Below are positions 53,251-61,958 of a stretch of 64,000 nt of DNA, one piece after another (position 1 is the stretch's first letter; every line of letters starts with the position of its first letter). Source of the stretch: Sphingomonas sp. (GTDB taxonomy: Bacteria; Pseudomonadota; Alphaproteobacteria; Sphingomonadales; Sphingomonadaceae). Location of the stretch: the NCBI GenBank assembly GCA_021732445.1, contig JAKFUZ010000001.1, positions 1 through 64,000 of the forward strand, written 5' to 3'. Position numbers and translations under genes: made by a program. The notes under the pieces were generated by a model. That model was given only the letters and a program-made list of their open reading frames with translations. It ran no database searches and was not told where the DNA came from.

Positions 53251-53306
53251 CGCGCGACGCGACGGCTCCGGTGGCGGACGGCAGGGCTTGTGCCGCCCGG
53301 CCGAAG

Positions 53307-54017
53307 ATGCGAGCACCGGCTATGGTCCGGTTCGTCGCTATCCTGCCGCTGCTGCTTGTGCCGTCGCTCGCCCATGCCGATGAGCGGCGCTATTCAGTGG
53401 CGAGCTTCGAGCGGATCCGCATCGAAGGGCCGTTCGAAGTCCGGCTGGAGGCTGGCAAGGCGCCGAGCGGCACCGTGGTGAGCGACACGCGCACGCTTGA
53501 CCTGCTCGACCTGCATGTCGACGGCATAACGCTGATCGTGCGGCTGAACGGCAAGGGTTGGGCAGAATCGCCGGCGGCGCGCAAGCAGGCGCCGGTGCTG
53601 ACGCTGACGACGCTGCAACTCCGTTCGGCGGTGGTCAACGCCGGCGGCCGGCTGACGCTGGCCGGTGCGCGTGGCCCCCGTGTTGACATGGCGGTCAATG
53701 GCAGCGGCGCAATCACTGCCAGCGCGATCGCAACCGAGGATCTGCGCGCTACCATTATCGGCAGCGGCACGCTGTCGCTTGCCGGGCGGGCGGGCCATGC
53801 CGAGTTGCTGAGCAACGGCTCGGGGGCAATCGCGGCTGCGGCGCTTCAGGCGGATGATCTGGTCGTCCGGCTCGACGGCACCGGCGAGACCACCGCGCAG
53901 GCCCGCTACACCGCCCGCGTCACGACCAGCGGGCTTGGCCGTGTCACGATCAGCGGCAACCCCAAATGCACGGTCAAGGCGCTCGCTGGCGGCCCCGTCC
54001 GCTGCGGCAAGGATTAG
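53307..54017 (+). CDS. GIN-domain (DUF2807) secreted protein, second copy
   Basis: Encodes 236 residues. MRAPAMVRFVAILPLLLVPS followed by LAHA is a standard signal peptide without a lipobox. The domain resembles the preceding gene (GSGAITAS, GSGTLSLA, GSGAIAAA, GTGETTAQ), and both end in a PxC...(G)xxRCGK motif, so they are diverged tandem duplicates. Start could also be the ATG at 53322. Presumably secreted to the periplasm and co-transcribed with the first copy. Function unknown. Confidence 0.75.
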   Translation: MRAPAMVRFVAILPLLLVPSLAHADERRYSVASFERIRIEGPFEVRLEAGKAPSGTVVSDTRTLDLLDLHVDGITLIVRLNGKGWAESPAARKQAPVLTLTTLQLRSAVVNAGGRLTLAGARGPRVDMAVNGSGAITASAIATEDLRATIIGSGTLSLAGRAGHAELLSNGSGAIAAAALQADDLVVRLDGTGETTAQARYTARVTTSGLGRVTISGNPKCTVKALAGGPVRCGKD

Positions 54018-54131
54018 GGGGCCGGGCGGACGCGACGCCTGGCATTTGGCCGATCCCGGGGGGCTGACGAGGCGACAAGCCCCATCGCCGGCGCTGGCCA
54101 AAACGTTTCGCGGCCGCGACCTGCCCGGCGC

Positions 54132-54536
54132 TTACAGCAACCCCAGCGCGGCGAGTTTGCCCAGCAGCGCACCGGGCAGGGCATCACCTGCCGCCATTCC
54201 CTCGGCCCAGTCGGGCGGGGCGTCGGCATCGTCGAGATACCGCCAGCCCTGATGCGCGCGTTTGGGTTGCGGCCGCACCCGCACGAGCGGACCGCCCAGC
54301 AGAATAGCGACCCGGCCGCCCTCTGCCTCGCCAAAGCCGGTGATAGGCGAGCGCGCCACGAGCTGGTGCTTCAAAATCCAGAACAGCGCACCGTGCCCGG
54401 CAATTTCCTCGTGCCGCTTGGGCAGATAGCGTGTGGTGAGGAATAATTCCCCTTGCGCGAGCCGCTGGGCAAGGCGCTCTTCAAGCTGCTCCAGGCTGGT
54501 GGTGCCGAACGCGACTTTGGTGAGGTGGAGCGCCAT
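54132..54536 (-). CDS. DUF1489 family protein
   Basis: Encodes 134 residues, the usual length. The N-terminus MALHLTKVAFGTTSLEQLEE, the middle GELFLTTRYLPKRHEEI and the ending ALLGKLAALGLL match DUF1489, a cytoplasmic family of unknown function found in alphaproteobacteria. No catalytic motif is evident. It lies 64 bases after mgtE on the same strand. The preceding gap to 54018 has no gene or clear terminator. Confidence 0.82.
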   Translation of the reverse strand: MALHLTKVAFGTTSLEQLEERLAQRLAQGELFLTTRYLPKRHEEIAGHGALFWILKHQLVARSPITGFGEAEGGRVAILLGGPLVRVRPQPKRAHQGWRYLDDADAPPDWAEGMAAGDALPGALLGKLAALGLL

Positions 54537-54600
54537 GCCCTGCGCGATTGGGTGCTTGGGTGCCGCTCGTCAAGCCACCGCGTGCCGCCGCCGCGCCGCG

Positions 54601-56001
54601 CTAGCCGGCCAGGCCCCATAAAGCGGCGAGGCCCAGAAACGAAAAAAACCCCATCACATCGGTCATCATGGTCACGAACACGGCCGATGACACGGCCGGG
54701 TCAACGCCGGCGCGTTCCAGCGTTACCGGCACCAGCACGCCCGACAGCCCGGCCACGAGATTGTTCAGCAGCATGGCCAGCGCAATCACCAGTGCCAGAT
54801 CGGCATTGCCAAAGGCCAGATAGGTGCCAATGCCCACCAGCGCGCCCAGCATGGCGCCGTTGGCGGCGGCAATGCGGAATTCGCGCAAGATCATCCGCTG
54901 CGTGTTCGAGCTGGTGAGCTGGTTGGTGGCAAGCGCACGCACCACCACCGCCAGCGTTTGCGTGCCGGCATTGCCGCCCATGCCCGAGACGATCGGCATC
55001 AGCACCGCCAGCAGCGCCAGCCGCGCGATTTCGCCCTGAAACAGCCCGACCACTGACGCGGCGAGCATGGCGGTGCCAAGGTTCACGACAAGCCAGGTGA
55101 TCCGCGTGCGCACGGTGAGCACGATTGGCTCGTTGATGTCGCCCTCGCCAGCGCCCGACAGCCGCAAAATGTCTTCGCCGGCTTCCTGGCTGATGATGTG
55201 GACCACATCGTCGACCGTAATCATGCCGACCAGCCGGCCGCTTGCATCGACCACGGCGGCGGAGATCAGCGCATATTTCTGGAAGCGCAGCGCGACTTCC
55301 TCCTGGTCCATGTCCGCCGGGATCAGCGTCTGCTCGCGCTTCATCACGTCGCCAATCGCAATCGAGCGCGGCGTGCGCATGATCCATGATAGCTGGCAGG
55401 CGCCGACCGGCTTGTGGCTGGGGTCAACCACGAAGATTTCCCAGAAATCGGTGGTCAGGTCTTCATGGCCGCGCAGATAATCGAGCACGTCGCCGACCGT
55501 CCAATGCTCGGGCACCGCAATCAGCTCGCGCTGCATCAGGCGGCCGGCGGTCTCCTCCGGATAGGACAGCGCCTCTTCAATCGCGGCCCGGTCATCGGGG
55601 TCGAGCGCGCGCAGCACGGCGCGCTGGTCGTCCTCCTCCATGTCCTCGATGATGGCAACCGCGTCATCGGTGTCGAGTTCAGAGGCAATGTCTGCGACCT
55701 GCGCCGGGTCAAGCGCGTCGATCAGCGTTTCGCGGACATAATCGTTCATTTCCGCAAACACGTCGCCGTCGAGCAAGTCCGTGATCGCGGTTGCGAGGTC
55801 GGCGCGCTGATCGGCGGGGGTCAGCTCGAACAGATCGGCAATGTCGGCCGGGTGGAGCGGCTCGACGAGCGCGCGCGCCGCCTCGGCATTGCCGTCGCCC
55901 ACCGCGTCGAGCACCGCGTTCACAAATTCGGGCTTCAGCCGGTCATCCTCGTCGAGCTGGGCTGTGTCCATCTCGGCCGGGGTCGTGTCGCTTTCGCTCA
56001 T
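54601..56001 (-). CDS. mgtE: Magnesium transporter MgtE
   Basis: Encodes 466 residues. An acidic N-domain (ADIADLFELTPADQRADLAT), two CBS domains (VPEHWTVGDVLDYL... and IPADMDQEEVALRF with GMITVDDVVHIISQEAGEDI) and five C-terminal membrane helices including GMGGNAGTQTLAVVVRALAT give the canonical MgtE order. It is a Mg2+ channel gated by cytoplasmic Mg2+ binding to the N/CBS domains. It is divergent from the cyclophilin gene. Confidence 0.95.
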   Translation of the reverse strand: MSESDTTPAEMDTAQLDEDDRLKPEFVNAVLDAVGDGNAEAARALVEPLHPADIADLFELTPADQRADLATAITDLLDGDVFAEMNDYVRETLIDALDPAQVADIASELDTDDAVAIIEDMEEDDQRAVLRALDPDDRAAIEEALSYPEETAGRLMQRELIAVPEHWTVGDVLDYLRGHEDLTTDFWEIFVVDPSHKPVGACQLSWIMRTPRSIAIGDVMKREQTLIPADMDQEEVALRFQKYALISAAVVDASGRLVGMITVDDVVHIISQEAGEDILRLSGAGEGDINEPIVLTVRTRITWLVVNLGTAMLAASVVGLFQGEIARLALLAVLMPIVSGMGGNAGTQTLAVVVRALATNQLTSSNTQRMILREFRIAAANGAMLGALVGIGTYLAFGNADLALVIALAMLLNNLVAGLSGVLVPVTLERAGVDPAVSSAVFVTMMTDVMGFFSFLGLAALWGLAG

Positions 56002-56140
56002 TGGTCGACCTCCCTAGCTGGATGACGCCTAGCCGCTCTAGCCAGCCACGGCGCCAAAGCCAATGTTGGTTTGCATGCGCGCGCAGCGCAAGCTAGGGCC
56101 AGCGCCAAGATTTTTACGCGACACGCCTGAGGAGGCACCC

Positions 56141-56596
56141 ATGGCCGATAATTTCGAAACCCTGACACTGACGCTCGAAGGTGGCGTCGTCACCATCCGC
56201 TTGCGGGCGGATCTGGCGCCCGGCCATGTCGCGCGTATCGCAAGCCTTGCCAATGCCGGCTTTTATGACGGTGTGGTGTTCCACCGCGTGATCCCCGGCT
56301 TCATGGCGCAGGGCGGCGACCCAACGGGCACCGGCATGGGCGGGTCGCCCGAGCCCGATCTTGCCGCCGAATTCAGCCGCGAGCCGCATGTGCGCGGCGT
56401 CTGCTCGATGGCGCGCAGCTCAAACCCCAACAGCGCCAACAGCCAGTTCTTCATCTGCTTTGACGCGGCGCGCTTTCTTGACGGGCAATATACCGTGTGG
56501 GGCGAAGTGACCGACGGCATGGAGCATGTTGATGCGCTGCCGGTTGGCGAGCCGCCGCGCATGCCGGGCAAGATTGTTTCCGCGCGGGCAAGCTAG
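56141..56596 (+). CDS. Peptidyl-prolyl cis-trans isomerase, cyclophilin type
   Basis: Encodes 151 residues. The cyclophilin fold is clear: FYDGVVFHRVIPGFMAQGGD, MARSSNPNSANSQFFICFDA, and WGEVTDGMEHVDAL. The catalytic Arg is in FHRVIPGF. No signal peptide, so it is cytoplasmic. It catalyses cis-trans isomerisation of Xaa-Pro bonds. GAGGAGG upstream of the ATG at 56141 fixes the start. It converges on the LysR gene. Confidence 0.94.
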   Translation: MADNFETLTLTLEGGVVTIRLRADLAPGHVARIASLANAGFYDGVVFHRVIPGFMAQGGDPTGTGMGGSPEPDLAAEFSREPHVRGVCSMARSSNPNSANSQFFICFDAARFLDGQYTVWGEVTDGMEHVDALPVGEPPRMPGKIVSARAS

Positions 56597-56605
56597 CGCC
56601 CCCGC

Positions 56606-57496
56606 TTATGCGTCGGGCGCATCAAGCGCCTCGATCAGCCAGTCATGAAACATCTTCACCGGGCGCTGCTGCATGGCGCGCGCGCGGCTGACGAACCAAT
56701 AGCTGTACGGGCTCTCCACGGTGATATCGAACAGGCGGACCAGCCGGTCGTCATGTGCGTCGGCATAATGGCTTTCGTGCATGAAAGCGACGCCAAGCCC
56801 CTGCGCGACTGCCTCCAGCATCAGTGCGCCCGAATCGAAATGGTCAACCGCCAGCGGCTCCAGATCGCCCAGCCCGGCCGCGGTGCGCCAGGCGACGAAT
56901 GTGTCGGGCATGTCGCGGTGAACAAGCGCGGTCAGCTCGGCGAGCTGGCCAGGTTCCACCACCGGATGCGGCCCTTCGATGAGCGTGCGTGACCCGATGA
57001 CATAGACCAGGTTGCGGTCCAGCCGCCGGGCATAGAGTATGGGGTCGATCTCGCGGGCGAGCACGATTGCCGCATCCAGCCCTTCGCCAAGCCGCGTTAC
57101 GCCGTGGCCGCCGGTGTCGATATCAAGGTGAAGCTCGGGGTGGCGCGCGCGCAGCCCGGCCAGTTTGGGGAACAGGCGCTGCGAGGCGAAAAGCGGCAGC
57201 ACCCCCAGCCTCAGCCGCACCACCTCGCTGCCGCTCGTCATCGCTTCCACCGCGTCCGACAGCATGTCCAGTGCCGGCACGATTTGCGCAATCAGCCGCT
57301 CGCCATCGGCATTGAGCTGCATCGCCTGATGCCGCCGGTCGAACAGGGTACGGCCAATCGCGCGCTCCATGGCCTGAATGCGGCGGCTGAGCGCGGGGGC
57401 TGACAGCGCCAGCTCGTCGGCTGCCGCCTTTACCGAGCCGAGTCGCGCCACCTGCACAAAGGCTTCGATGGCCGTAAGCGGCGGCAATCTGCGCAT
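56606..57496 (-). CDS. LysR family transcriptional regulator
   Basis: Encodes 296 residues. The N-terminal winged helix contains PLTAIEAFVQVARLGSVKAA and ADELALSAPALSRRIQAMER, and the C-terminal effector domain is of normal size. The LysR residues VLARE and GLGVAFMHESH are in the effector-binding region. The effector is unknown. Upstream, divergently, lie a T-N11-A palindrome and a probable small RNA gene, the likely target. Its 3' end converges on the cyclophilin gene. Confidence 0.9.
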   Translation of the reverse strand: MRRLPPLTAIEAFVQVARLGSVKAAADELALSAPALSRRIQAMERAIGRTLFDRRHQAMQLNADGERLIAQIVPALDMLSDAVEAMTSGSEVVRLRLGVLPLFASQRLFPKLAGLRARHPELHLDIDTGGHGVTRLGEGLDAAIVLAREIDPILYARRLDRNLVYVIGSRTLIEGPHPVVEPGQLAELTALVHRDMPDTFVAWRTAAGLGDLEPLAVDHFDSGALMLEAVAQGLGVAFMHESHYADAHDDRLVRLFDITVESPYSYWFVSRARAMQQRPVKMFHDWLIEALDAPDA

Positions 57497-57580
57497 TCAA
57501 CCCCCTGTTTTGTTGTGCAACGCGTCATTCCAGGCAATTTCGCCAAAGCATAACAATCCCCGCTTTTGCTGACTAGTGGA

Positions 57581-57595
57581 ATGCAAATTTTGCAT
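57581..57595. promoter_or_regulatory. Candidate LysR box between the LysR gene and a divergent small RNA
   Basis: ATGCAAATTTTGCAT is a perfect 7-1-7 palindrome containing T-N11-A, the consensus for LysR-type regulators. It lies 85 bases before the LysR start and about 57 bases before the proposed small RNA start, so it could control both. Confidence 0.55.
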
Positions 57596-57616
57596 CTTGG
57601 GTTTTTCCTTTCGCAC

Positions 57617-57645
57617 TTGCACAATTTTCTGCCGCACTGCACATA
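57617..57645 (+). promoter_or_regulatory. Candidate promoter of the small RNA
   Basis: TTGCAC at 57617-57622 and CACATA at 57640-57645 are separated by 17 bases. The -35 is close to TTGACA, but the -10 is poor, so the promoter may depend on an activator such as the neighbouring LysR protein. Confidence 0.4.
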
Positions 57646-57651
57646 GGGCGT

Positions 57652-57715
57652 GCCTTTCAGGCATCCTCTCCTAAAACTTTCAAGGCCGGTCCCGCCTGGG
57701 GCCGGCTCTTTTTTT
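57652..57715 (+). ncRNA. Probable small RNA with CU-rich linker
   Basis: About 64 bases with a 5' hairpin (TGCC TTTCA GGCA at 57651-57663), an unpaired TCCTCTCCTAAAAC stretch resembling an anti-Shine-Dalgarno sequence, and a strong terminator hairpin with a run of U. No open reading frame fits. The design matches alphaproteobacterial trans-acting small RNAs that pair with ribosome-binding sites. The 5' end is uncertain by several bases. Family membership is unknown. Confidence 0.6.
57685..57715 (+). terminator. Rho-independent terminator of the small RNA
   Basis: GCCGG at 57685-57689 and CCGGC at 57702-57706 extend to a nine-pair stem with loop GCCT, followed by TCTTTTTTT to 57715. It points away from the LysR gene and faces the MFS gene 3' end, which it could also end in the reverse sense less well. 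Confidence 0.85.
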
Positions 57716-57720
57716 GTGCG

Positions 57721-59046
57721 CTAAAGGGCAGGGTCAGTGTCCGCCGCGTGCAGCGGTGCATCTGCCAGGTGCCGCCCCGCGAGCGCCAGCAGCATAAGGA
57801 GCGCGGCCGATGCGGTGAGATAGGGCAGCGGTTTGAACAGTTCATAAAGCGCCACGCCAATTGACGGGCCGAGCACGAACGACGCGCCATTGACCGAGGT
57901 TACCTTGCCCGCGACCGACCCCTGTGCGCTGGCCCCCACCGCAAGCGAAGCGCCGGCGGTAAAGCCCGGCCGGGTGAAGCCAAAGCCCAGCGACGCCAGC
58001 GCATAGGCCAGGGCAATCCCGTAGAGCGACGTCGCCAGCCCAGTGAGCGCGGTGCCAAGCGCCGCCAGCACCAGCCCGCTCAGCACCAGCCGGCGCGGCG
58101 ACAGGTTCAGCAGTGGAATCAGCCCCCATTGTGCCAGCAGCGCGGCACCGGCCCCCATGATGAGCACCAGCCCGGTTGGTTGCAGCGCCAGCACCGGCGG
58201 CAGGTGGAGCCGGTCGATCACCAGAAAGCCAATCGCCTGGCCGGTCATCGCCTGGGCATGGCCCATCACCAGCCCGGCGACCATCCACCCCCTGATCCGC
58301 GGGTCGCCATAGCCGATCTGTTCCGCGCCGCGCGCCGTGGCGGCGGTTATGCTCGCGCCCGAGCTTTGGCCGCCAATTGAGGGATAGGCGGTTGCTGCGC
58401 CGTGCCCGTCGGGCATCACCCCGTCATTGGCGAGCAGGCGCTGCACCGTTACGAACATGCCAGCGCCGAACAGCGCAAACACAAAGGCCGGGCCGGCGAG
58501 CCCGATGGTCACGCCGCCAAGCGCGCCGAGCACCAGATAGGGTGCAATCGCCGGCCCCAAAATGGTGCCCAGCCCAAAGGCGGAGGCAAGCAGGGTCAGC
58601 GCCTTGGTCCGCTCCTCGCGCGATGTTCGCCCGGCGACCAGCGCCTGTACCGCCGGGGGTGCAGCGGCGCCAAACACGCCGTAAATCAGCCGCCCGCCGA
58701 TAAACGCCAGAAAAGCCGCCGGCCCCGAAATCCAGCCATTAATGCCCGCCAGCAACATCGCCCCGCAGAGCGACAGCGACACGACAAAGCCGCCCATGCC
58801 CAGCAGGATCATCGCGCGCCGCCCTTGCCGGTCCGACCGTTTCGCCCAGAAAGGCGCGGCGATGACCCACAACAGCGCCGATACCGAAAACGCCGCCGCC
58901 ACCCCGCTGTCTGCCACATGCAGCGAGCGCCCGAGCGCGGGCAGCACGGATTGCAGCGCGGTATTGCCCGCCGCGATGGTCAGCATCACCATGAAAAGCA
59001 GCGTGAAATCGCGGTTTAGGGCGGGCGCCGCCTTCACGCCCCGCAC
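57721..59046 (-). CDS. MFS transporter
   Basis: Encodes 441 residues with about 12 hydrophobic segments. The loop 2-3 motif appears as WAKRSDRQGRRAMILLG (G-x-x-x-D-x-x-GRR type), typical of the drug-efflux MFS branch. The long central loop (about 205-235) is hydrophilic. The substrate is unknown. Its start overlaps the 3' end of the monooxygenase gene by 13 bases, so the two are co-transcribed. On the opposite side, the small RNA terminator lies between this gene and the LysR gene. Confidence 0.9.
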   Translation of the reverse strand: MRGVKAAPALNRDFTLLFMVMLTIAAGNTALQSVLPALGRSLHVADSGVAAAFSVSALLWVIAAPFWAKRSDRQGRRAMILLGMGGFVVSLSLCGAMLLAGINGWISGPAAFLAFIGGRLIYGVFGAAAPPAVQALVAGRTSREERTKALTLLASAFGLGTILGPAIAPYLVLGALGGVTIGLAGPAFVFALFGAGMFVTVQRLLANDGVMPDGHGAATAYPSIGGQSSGASITAATARGAEQIGYGDPRIRGWMVAGLVMGHAQAMTGQAIGFLVIDRLHLPPVLALQPTGLVLIMGAGAALLAQWGLIPLLNLSPRRLVLSGLVLAALGTALTGLATSLYGIALAYALASLGFGFTRPGFTAGASLAVGASAQGSVAGKVTSVNGASFVLGPSIGVALYELFKPLPYLTASAALLMLLALAGRHLADAPLHAADTDPAL

Positions 59047-59381
59047 GCCGTGCCCGGCGCGGCGGGCCGGGCCCAGCTATAGGAGCGGCTGACCTCGGCC
59101 ACGACCACTTCATACCATTCATACCAGCGCGCGCGGCCGGCATCGCGAATGGCCTTGTGGTCGGGCTGGTCGCGCCAGGCGATGGCGCTTGCTTCGCTGG
59201 CCCAATAGCTGATGGTGACGCCCAGGCCGTCGGCCCCGCGCGCGCTCTCAAACCCGCAATAACCGGGCTGTTCGGCCGCGAGCGCTTCCATCGCCACGGC
59301 GGCCGCGCCATAGCCGTCGGCGTCGGCTGCGGTGCGCACCGACAGGAAGATAACCGCGGTCTGGCCGGTACGGTCGCCCAT
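59034..59381 (-). CDS. Antibiotic biosynthesis monooxygenase (ABM) family protein
   Basis: Encodes 115 residues. The dimeric ferredoxin-like fold is suggested by TAVIFLSVRTAADADGYGAA, GYCGFESARGADGLGVTISY and WRDQPDHKAIRDAGRARWYE. Members oxidise phenolic or polyketide substrates or degrade heme; the heme-degradation branch (IsdG-like) has a catalytic Asn/Trp/His set that is not clearly present here. It precedes and overlaps the MFS gene, so both may work on the same compound. Confidence 0.82.
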   Translation of the reverse strand: MGDRTGQTAVIFLSVRTAADADGYGAAAVAMEALAAEQPGYCGFESARGADGLGVTISYWASEASAIAWRDQPDHKAIRDAGRARWYEWYEVVVAEVSRSYSWARPAAPGTACGA

Positions 59382-59522
59382 GCGGTCCGATTAGGCGCTT
59401 TGCCGCGGGGCGCAACCCCTGTTCTCGCCGCACACCCCGGGCGCGGTCGTGGATTTCTTGACTTGCGCGCGCTTGCCCCGTAAGGCCGCGCTCTTTCCCA
59501 TATTCGCAAAGGTGGCGTTGGT

Positions 59523-59867
59523 ATGGCGCGCGTGACAGTCGAGGATTGCGTCGACAAAATTTCCAACCGGTTTGATCTGGTGCTGTTTGCAGCGCAACGC
59601 GCCCGGCAGATTTCCGGTGGTGCTGACCTGACGATTGACCGGGACCGCGACAAGAACCCGGTGGTGGCGCTGCGCGAAATCGCCGAGGAAACCGTGCGCC
59701 CGGCGCATCTGAAGGAAGCGGCGATCCAGAGCCTCCAGCGTGTGCAGGTTGATGATGACGATGCGCCCGACGAGCTTGGCTCGCTGTCGGCCTCGGCAGA
59801 GGCGCTGCGGCTGACGGCCGCTGCCCCGCCGCGCAACCAGAATCTGGGCAGCGATTACGAGGGCTGA
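59523..59867 (+). CDS. rpoZ: DNA-directed RNA polymerase subunit omega
   Basis: Encodes 114 residues. [20 protein letters not shown] followed by [13 protein letters not shown] is the conserved omega N-terminus, which aids assembly of the beta-prime subunit and contacts ppGpp in some bacteria. [15 protein letters not shown] is also typical. The C-terminal tail is longer than in E. coli. In many proteobacteria it pairs with spoT, which is not present here. Confidence 0.95.
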   Translation: MARVTVEDCVDKISNRFDLVLFAAQRARQISGGADLTIDRDRDKNPVVALREIAEETVRPAHLKEAAIQSLQRVQVDDDDAPDELGSLSASAEALRLTAAAPPRNQNLGSDYEG

Positions 59868-59928
59868 GCGCGGGCGCTGGTGCAGCGGGCGGTTGCGCCG
59901 CCGCCGCGTGCCGCCGGGGGAAGGCTGG

Positions 59929-60645
59929 TCAGGCGACGGTGTCGTTCGGCGCGGCGCTTGCGGGCGCTGCGTCAGCACGCGCGGCCCGGCCTTTGAACCC
60001 TTGCGCGACGACATACCATTCCGACGAATCCTTGCGGCTCGCCGGTGGCTTGGCGTGTTTGACAGCGGTGAAATTGCGCTTCAACGCGCTCACCAGCGCG
60101 CTGTCGGCGCCACCTGCCAGCACCTTGGCCACAAACGCGCCGCCCGGTTGCAGCACCTCGCAGGCAAAGGCCGCCGCCGTTTCAACCAGCCCCATCGTGC
60201 GCAAATGGTCCGTCTGCGGGTGGCCGACCGTGTTGGCGGCCATGTCTGACAAGATGAGGTCGGGTGCGCCGCCCAGCGCCTCGATGAGCAAGTCGGGCGC
60301 GCGGTCGTCGGTGAAATCGAGCTGGTAGATCGCAACGCCGTCGATAGGGTCCACGGGCAGCAGGTCAATGCCGGCAATCGCGGCCCTGGGTGCCAGTTTG
60401 CGCACCACCTGGCTCCATCCGCCCGGCGCGATGCCCAGATCAACGACGCGGCGCACGCCGTTCAGGAAATGAAAGCGTTCGTCCAGTTCCATCAGCTTGT
60501 AGGCGGCGCGGCTGCGATACCCCTCGGCCTTGGCGCGGCGCACATAGGGGTCATTCAACTGGCGTTCGAGCCAGCGATTGGATTGCGGCGTGCGCCCGCG
60601 CGAGGTTTTTACCCGGGTGCGCCCGCCCGATCCGCCGCGGCTCAC
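59929..60645 (-). CDS. rlmE: 23S rRNA (uridine2552-2'-O)-methyltransferase RlmE
   Basis: Encodes 238 residues from a GTG at 60645 that overlaps the ppx stop by four bases. YRSRAAYKLMELDERFHFL, VVDLGIAPGGWSQV (SAM motif I), DLILSDMAANTVGHPQTDH and GGAFVAKVLAGG are RlmE/FtsJ motifs, with the K-D-K-E catalytic set. It methylates U2552 in the A-site of 23S rRNA, a late step in 50S maturation. The N-terminus has a basic glycine-rich extension. Starting at the GTG avoids a long low-complexity frame inside ppx. Confidence 0.93.
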   Translation of the reverse strand: MSRGGSGGRTRVKTSRGRTPQSNRWLERQLNDPYVRRAKAEGYRSRAAYKLMELDERFHFLNGVRRVVDLGIAPGGWSQVVRKLAPRAAIAGIDLLPVDPIDGVAIYQLDFTDDRAPDLLIEALGGAPDLILSDMAANTVGHPQTDHLRTMGLVETAAAFACEVLQPGGAFVAKVLAGGADSALVSALKRNFTAVKHAKPPASRKDSSEWYVVAQGFKGRAARADAAPASAAPNDTVA

Positions 60646-61685
60646 GCCGTGCCTCCCCGCATCAGCCGCCGCAAAATGCCCTCGCGAATGCCGCGATCGG
60701 CCACCCCCAGCCGTTCGGCGGGCCACAGATCGAGGATCGTCTCCAAGATCGCGCAGCCCGCCACCACCAGATCAGCCCGTTCGGTGCCGATACAGGGAAG
60801 CTGCGCGCGCTCGTCGATGGATTTGCCGGCGAGATCAGCGCTGATCCGCCGCATTGCTTCTGCCGGCACGATCAGCCCGTCAACGGCGGCCCGGTCATAG
60901 CGTTCGAGTGCCAGGTGCACGCTGGCAAGCGTCGTCACCGTGCCGCTTGTCCCCAGCAGCCTTGGCCGTGCGATATCCTTTGGCAGGCGGGCGGCAAAGC
61001 CGGCAAAGCTCCCCGCCACCAGCCGCCGCATTTCGGCATAGGCAGCGGCGCGGCCGGCCGCGCTGTCGGGTGCGGTTACGCTCTCGGTGAGCGATACCAC
61101 CCCCCATGGCGCGCTGTGCCAGTCGATGACGCGCGGCACGGCGCTGCGCGTGTCGATCAGCACCAGCTCAGTCGAGCCGCCGCCAATGTCGAACACCAGC
61201 GCCGGGTCGTCGCCGGGCTCAATCAGAATGTGGCAGCCAAGCACCGCCAGCCGCGCCTCTTCCTCGGCGGTGATGATGTCGAGCGCGATGCCGGTTTCGC
61301 GATAGGCGCGTTCGATGAAGTCAGCACCGTTGGTTGCCCGGCGGCAGGCCTCGGTTGCCACCGAGCGCGACAGCGCGACATGGCGCCGCCGCAGCTTTTC
61401 GGCGCAGATGCTGAGCGCCGCCAGCGTGCGGTCAATCGCGTCGTCGCTCAGCCGTCCGGTCGCGGCCAGCCCTTCGCCCAGCCGCACGATGCGCGAAAAA
61501 GCGTCGACTACGGTAAACCCGGTGGCGCTCGGCCGGGCGATCAGCAACCGGCAATTGTTGGTGCCAAGATCAAGCGCTGCATAATGGCGCGCGTCAGGAA
61601 AGCGTCCCCGCGCCGGGTTGGTCGCTGCCGAACGGGCTTGGCCTGCGCCGCGCCGGTACGGCATCTGGGTGGAAGAATCCCCCAT
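60642..61685 (-). CDS. Ppx/GppA phosphatase family protein
   Basis: Encodes 347 residues. The actin-like ATPase-fold motifs YAALDLGTNNCRLLIARP, TEEEARLAVLG-type region with SVATEACRRATNGADF, FDIGGGSTELVLID and GTSGTVTTLASV are all present. Such exopolyphosphatase/guanosine pentaphosphate phosphatases remove terminal phosphate from polyphosphate or pppGpp; which one cannot be resolved by eye. Start at 61685 chosen at MGDSSTQMP; the longer frame is unrelated. RlmE follows in the same transcript. Confidence 0.92.
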   Translation of the reverse strand: MGDSSTQMPYRRGAGQARSAATNPARGRFPDARHYAALDLGTNNCRLLIARPSATGFTVVDAFSRIVRLGEGLAATGRLSDDAIDRTLAALSICAEKLRRRHVALSRSVATEACRRATNGADFIERAYRETGIALDIITAEEEARLAVLGCHILIEPGDDPALVFDIGGGSTELVLIDTRSAVPRVIDWHSAPWGVVSLTESVTAPDSAAGRAAAYAEMRRLVAGSFAGFAARLPKDIARPRLLGTSGTVTTLASVHLALERYDRAAVDGLIVPAEAMRRISADLAGKSIDERAQLPCIGTERADLVVAGCAILETILDLWPAERLGVADRGIREGILRRLMRGGTA

Positions 61686-61859
61686 GCCGTCAGTGCCTTT
61701 ATGTTCTCCGGCAGGCGGATTTATTAACCGCTTGCCGGTACTTGCGGCCATGATAGCGCAGGCGGCGCGGGGGGACAAGGCATGTGGCGCCGGCGCCTAT
61801 GCCGGGTGCGTGTCATGCGTTGACAGGCAAACCCCTGGCGCTTATCGCGCGGCTGATAG

Positions 61860-61933
61860 TGCCCCGTCGTCTAAAGGTAAGACTACGGACTCTGACTCCG
61901 TTAATTGAGGTTCGAATCCTCACGGGGCATCCA
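61860..61933 (+). tRNA. tRNA-Gln (anticodon CTG)
   Basis: A 74-base cloverleaf with encoded CCA. Acceptor TGCCCCG pairs with CGGGGCA, the anticodon stem ACGGA pairs with TCCGT around the loop CTCTGAC, giving anticodon CTG, and the T arm reads GAGGTTCGAATCCTC. It reads CAG codons. The 3' flank holds 17-bp tandem repeats. Confidence 0.97.
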
Positions 61934-61958
61934 GCTTTTCGGGTCGGCTGTCAGCACA

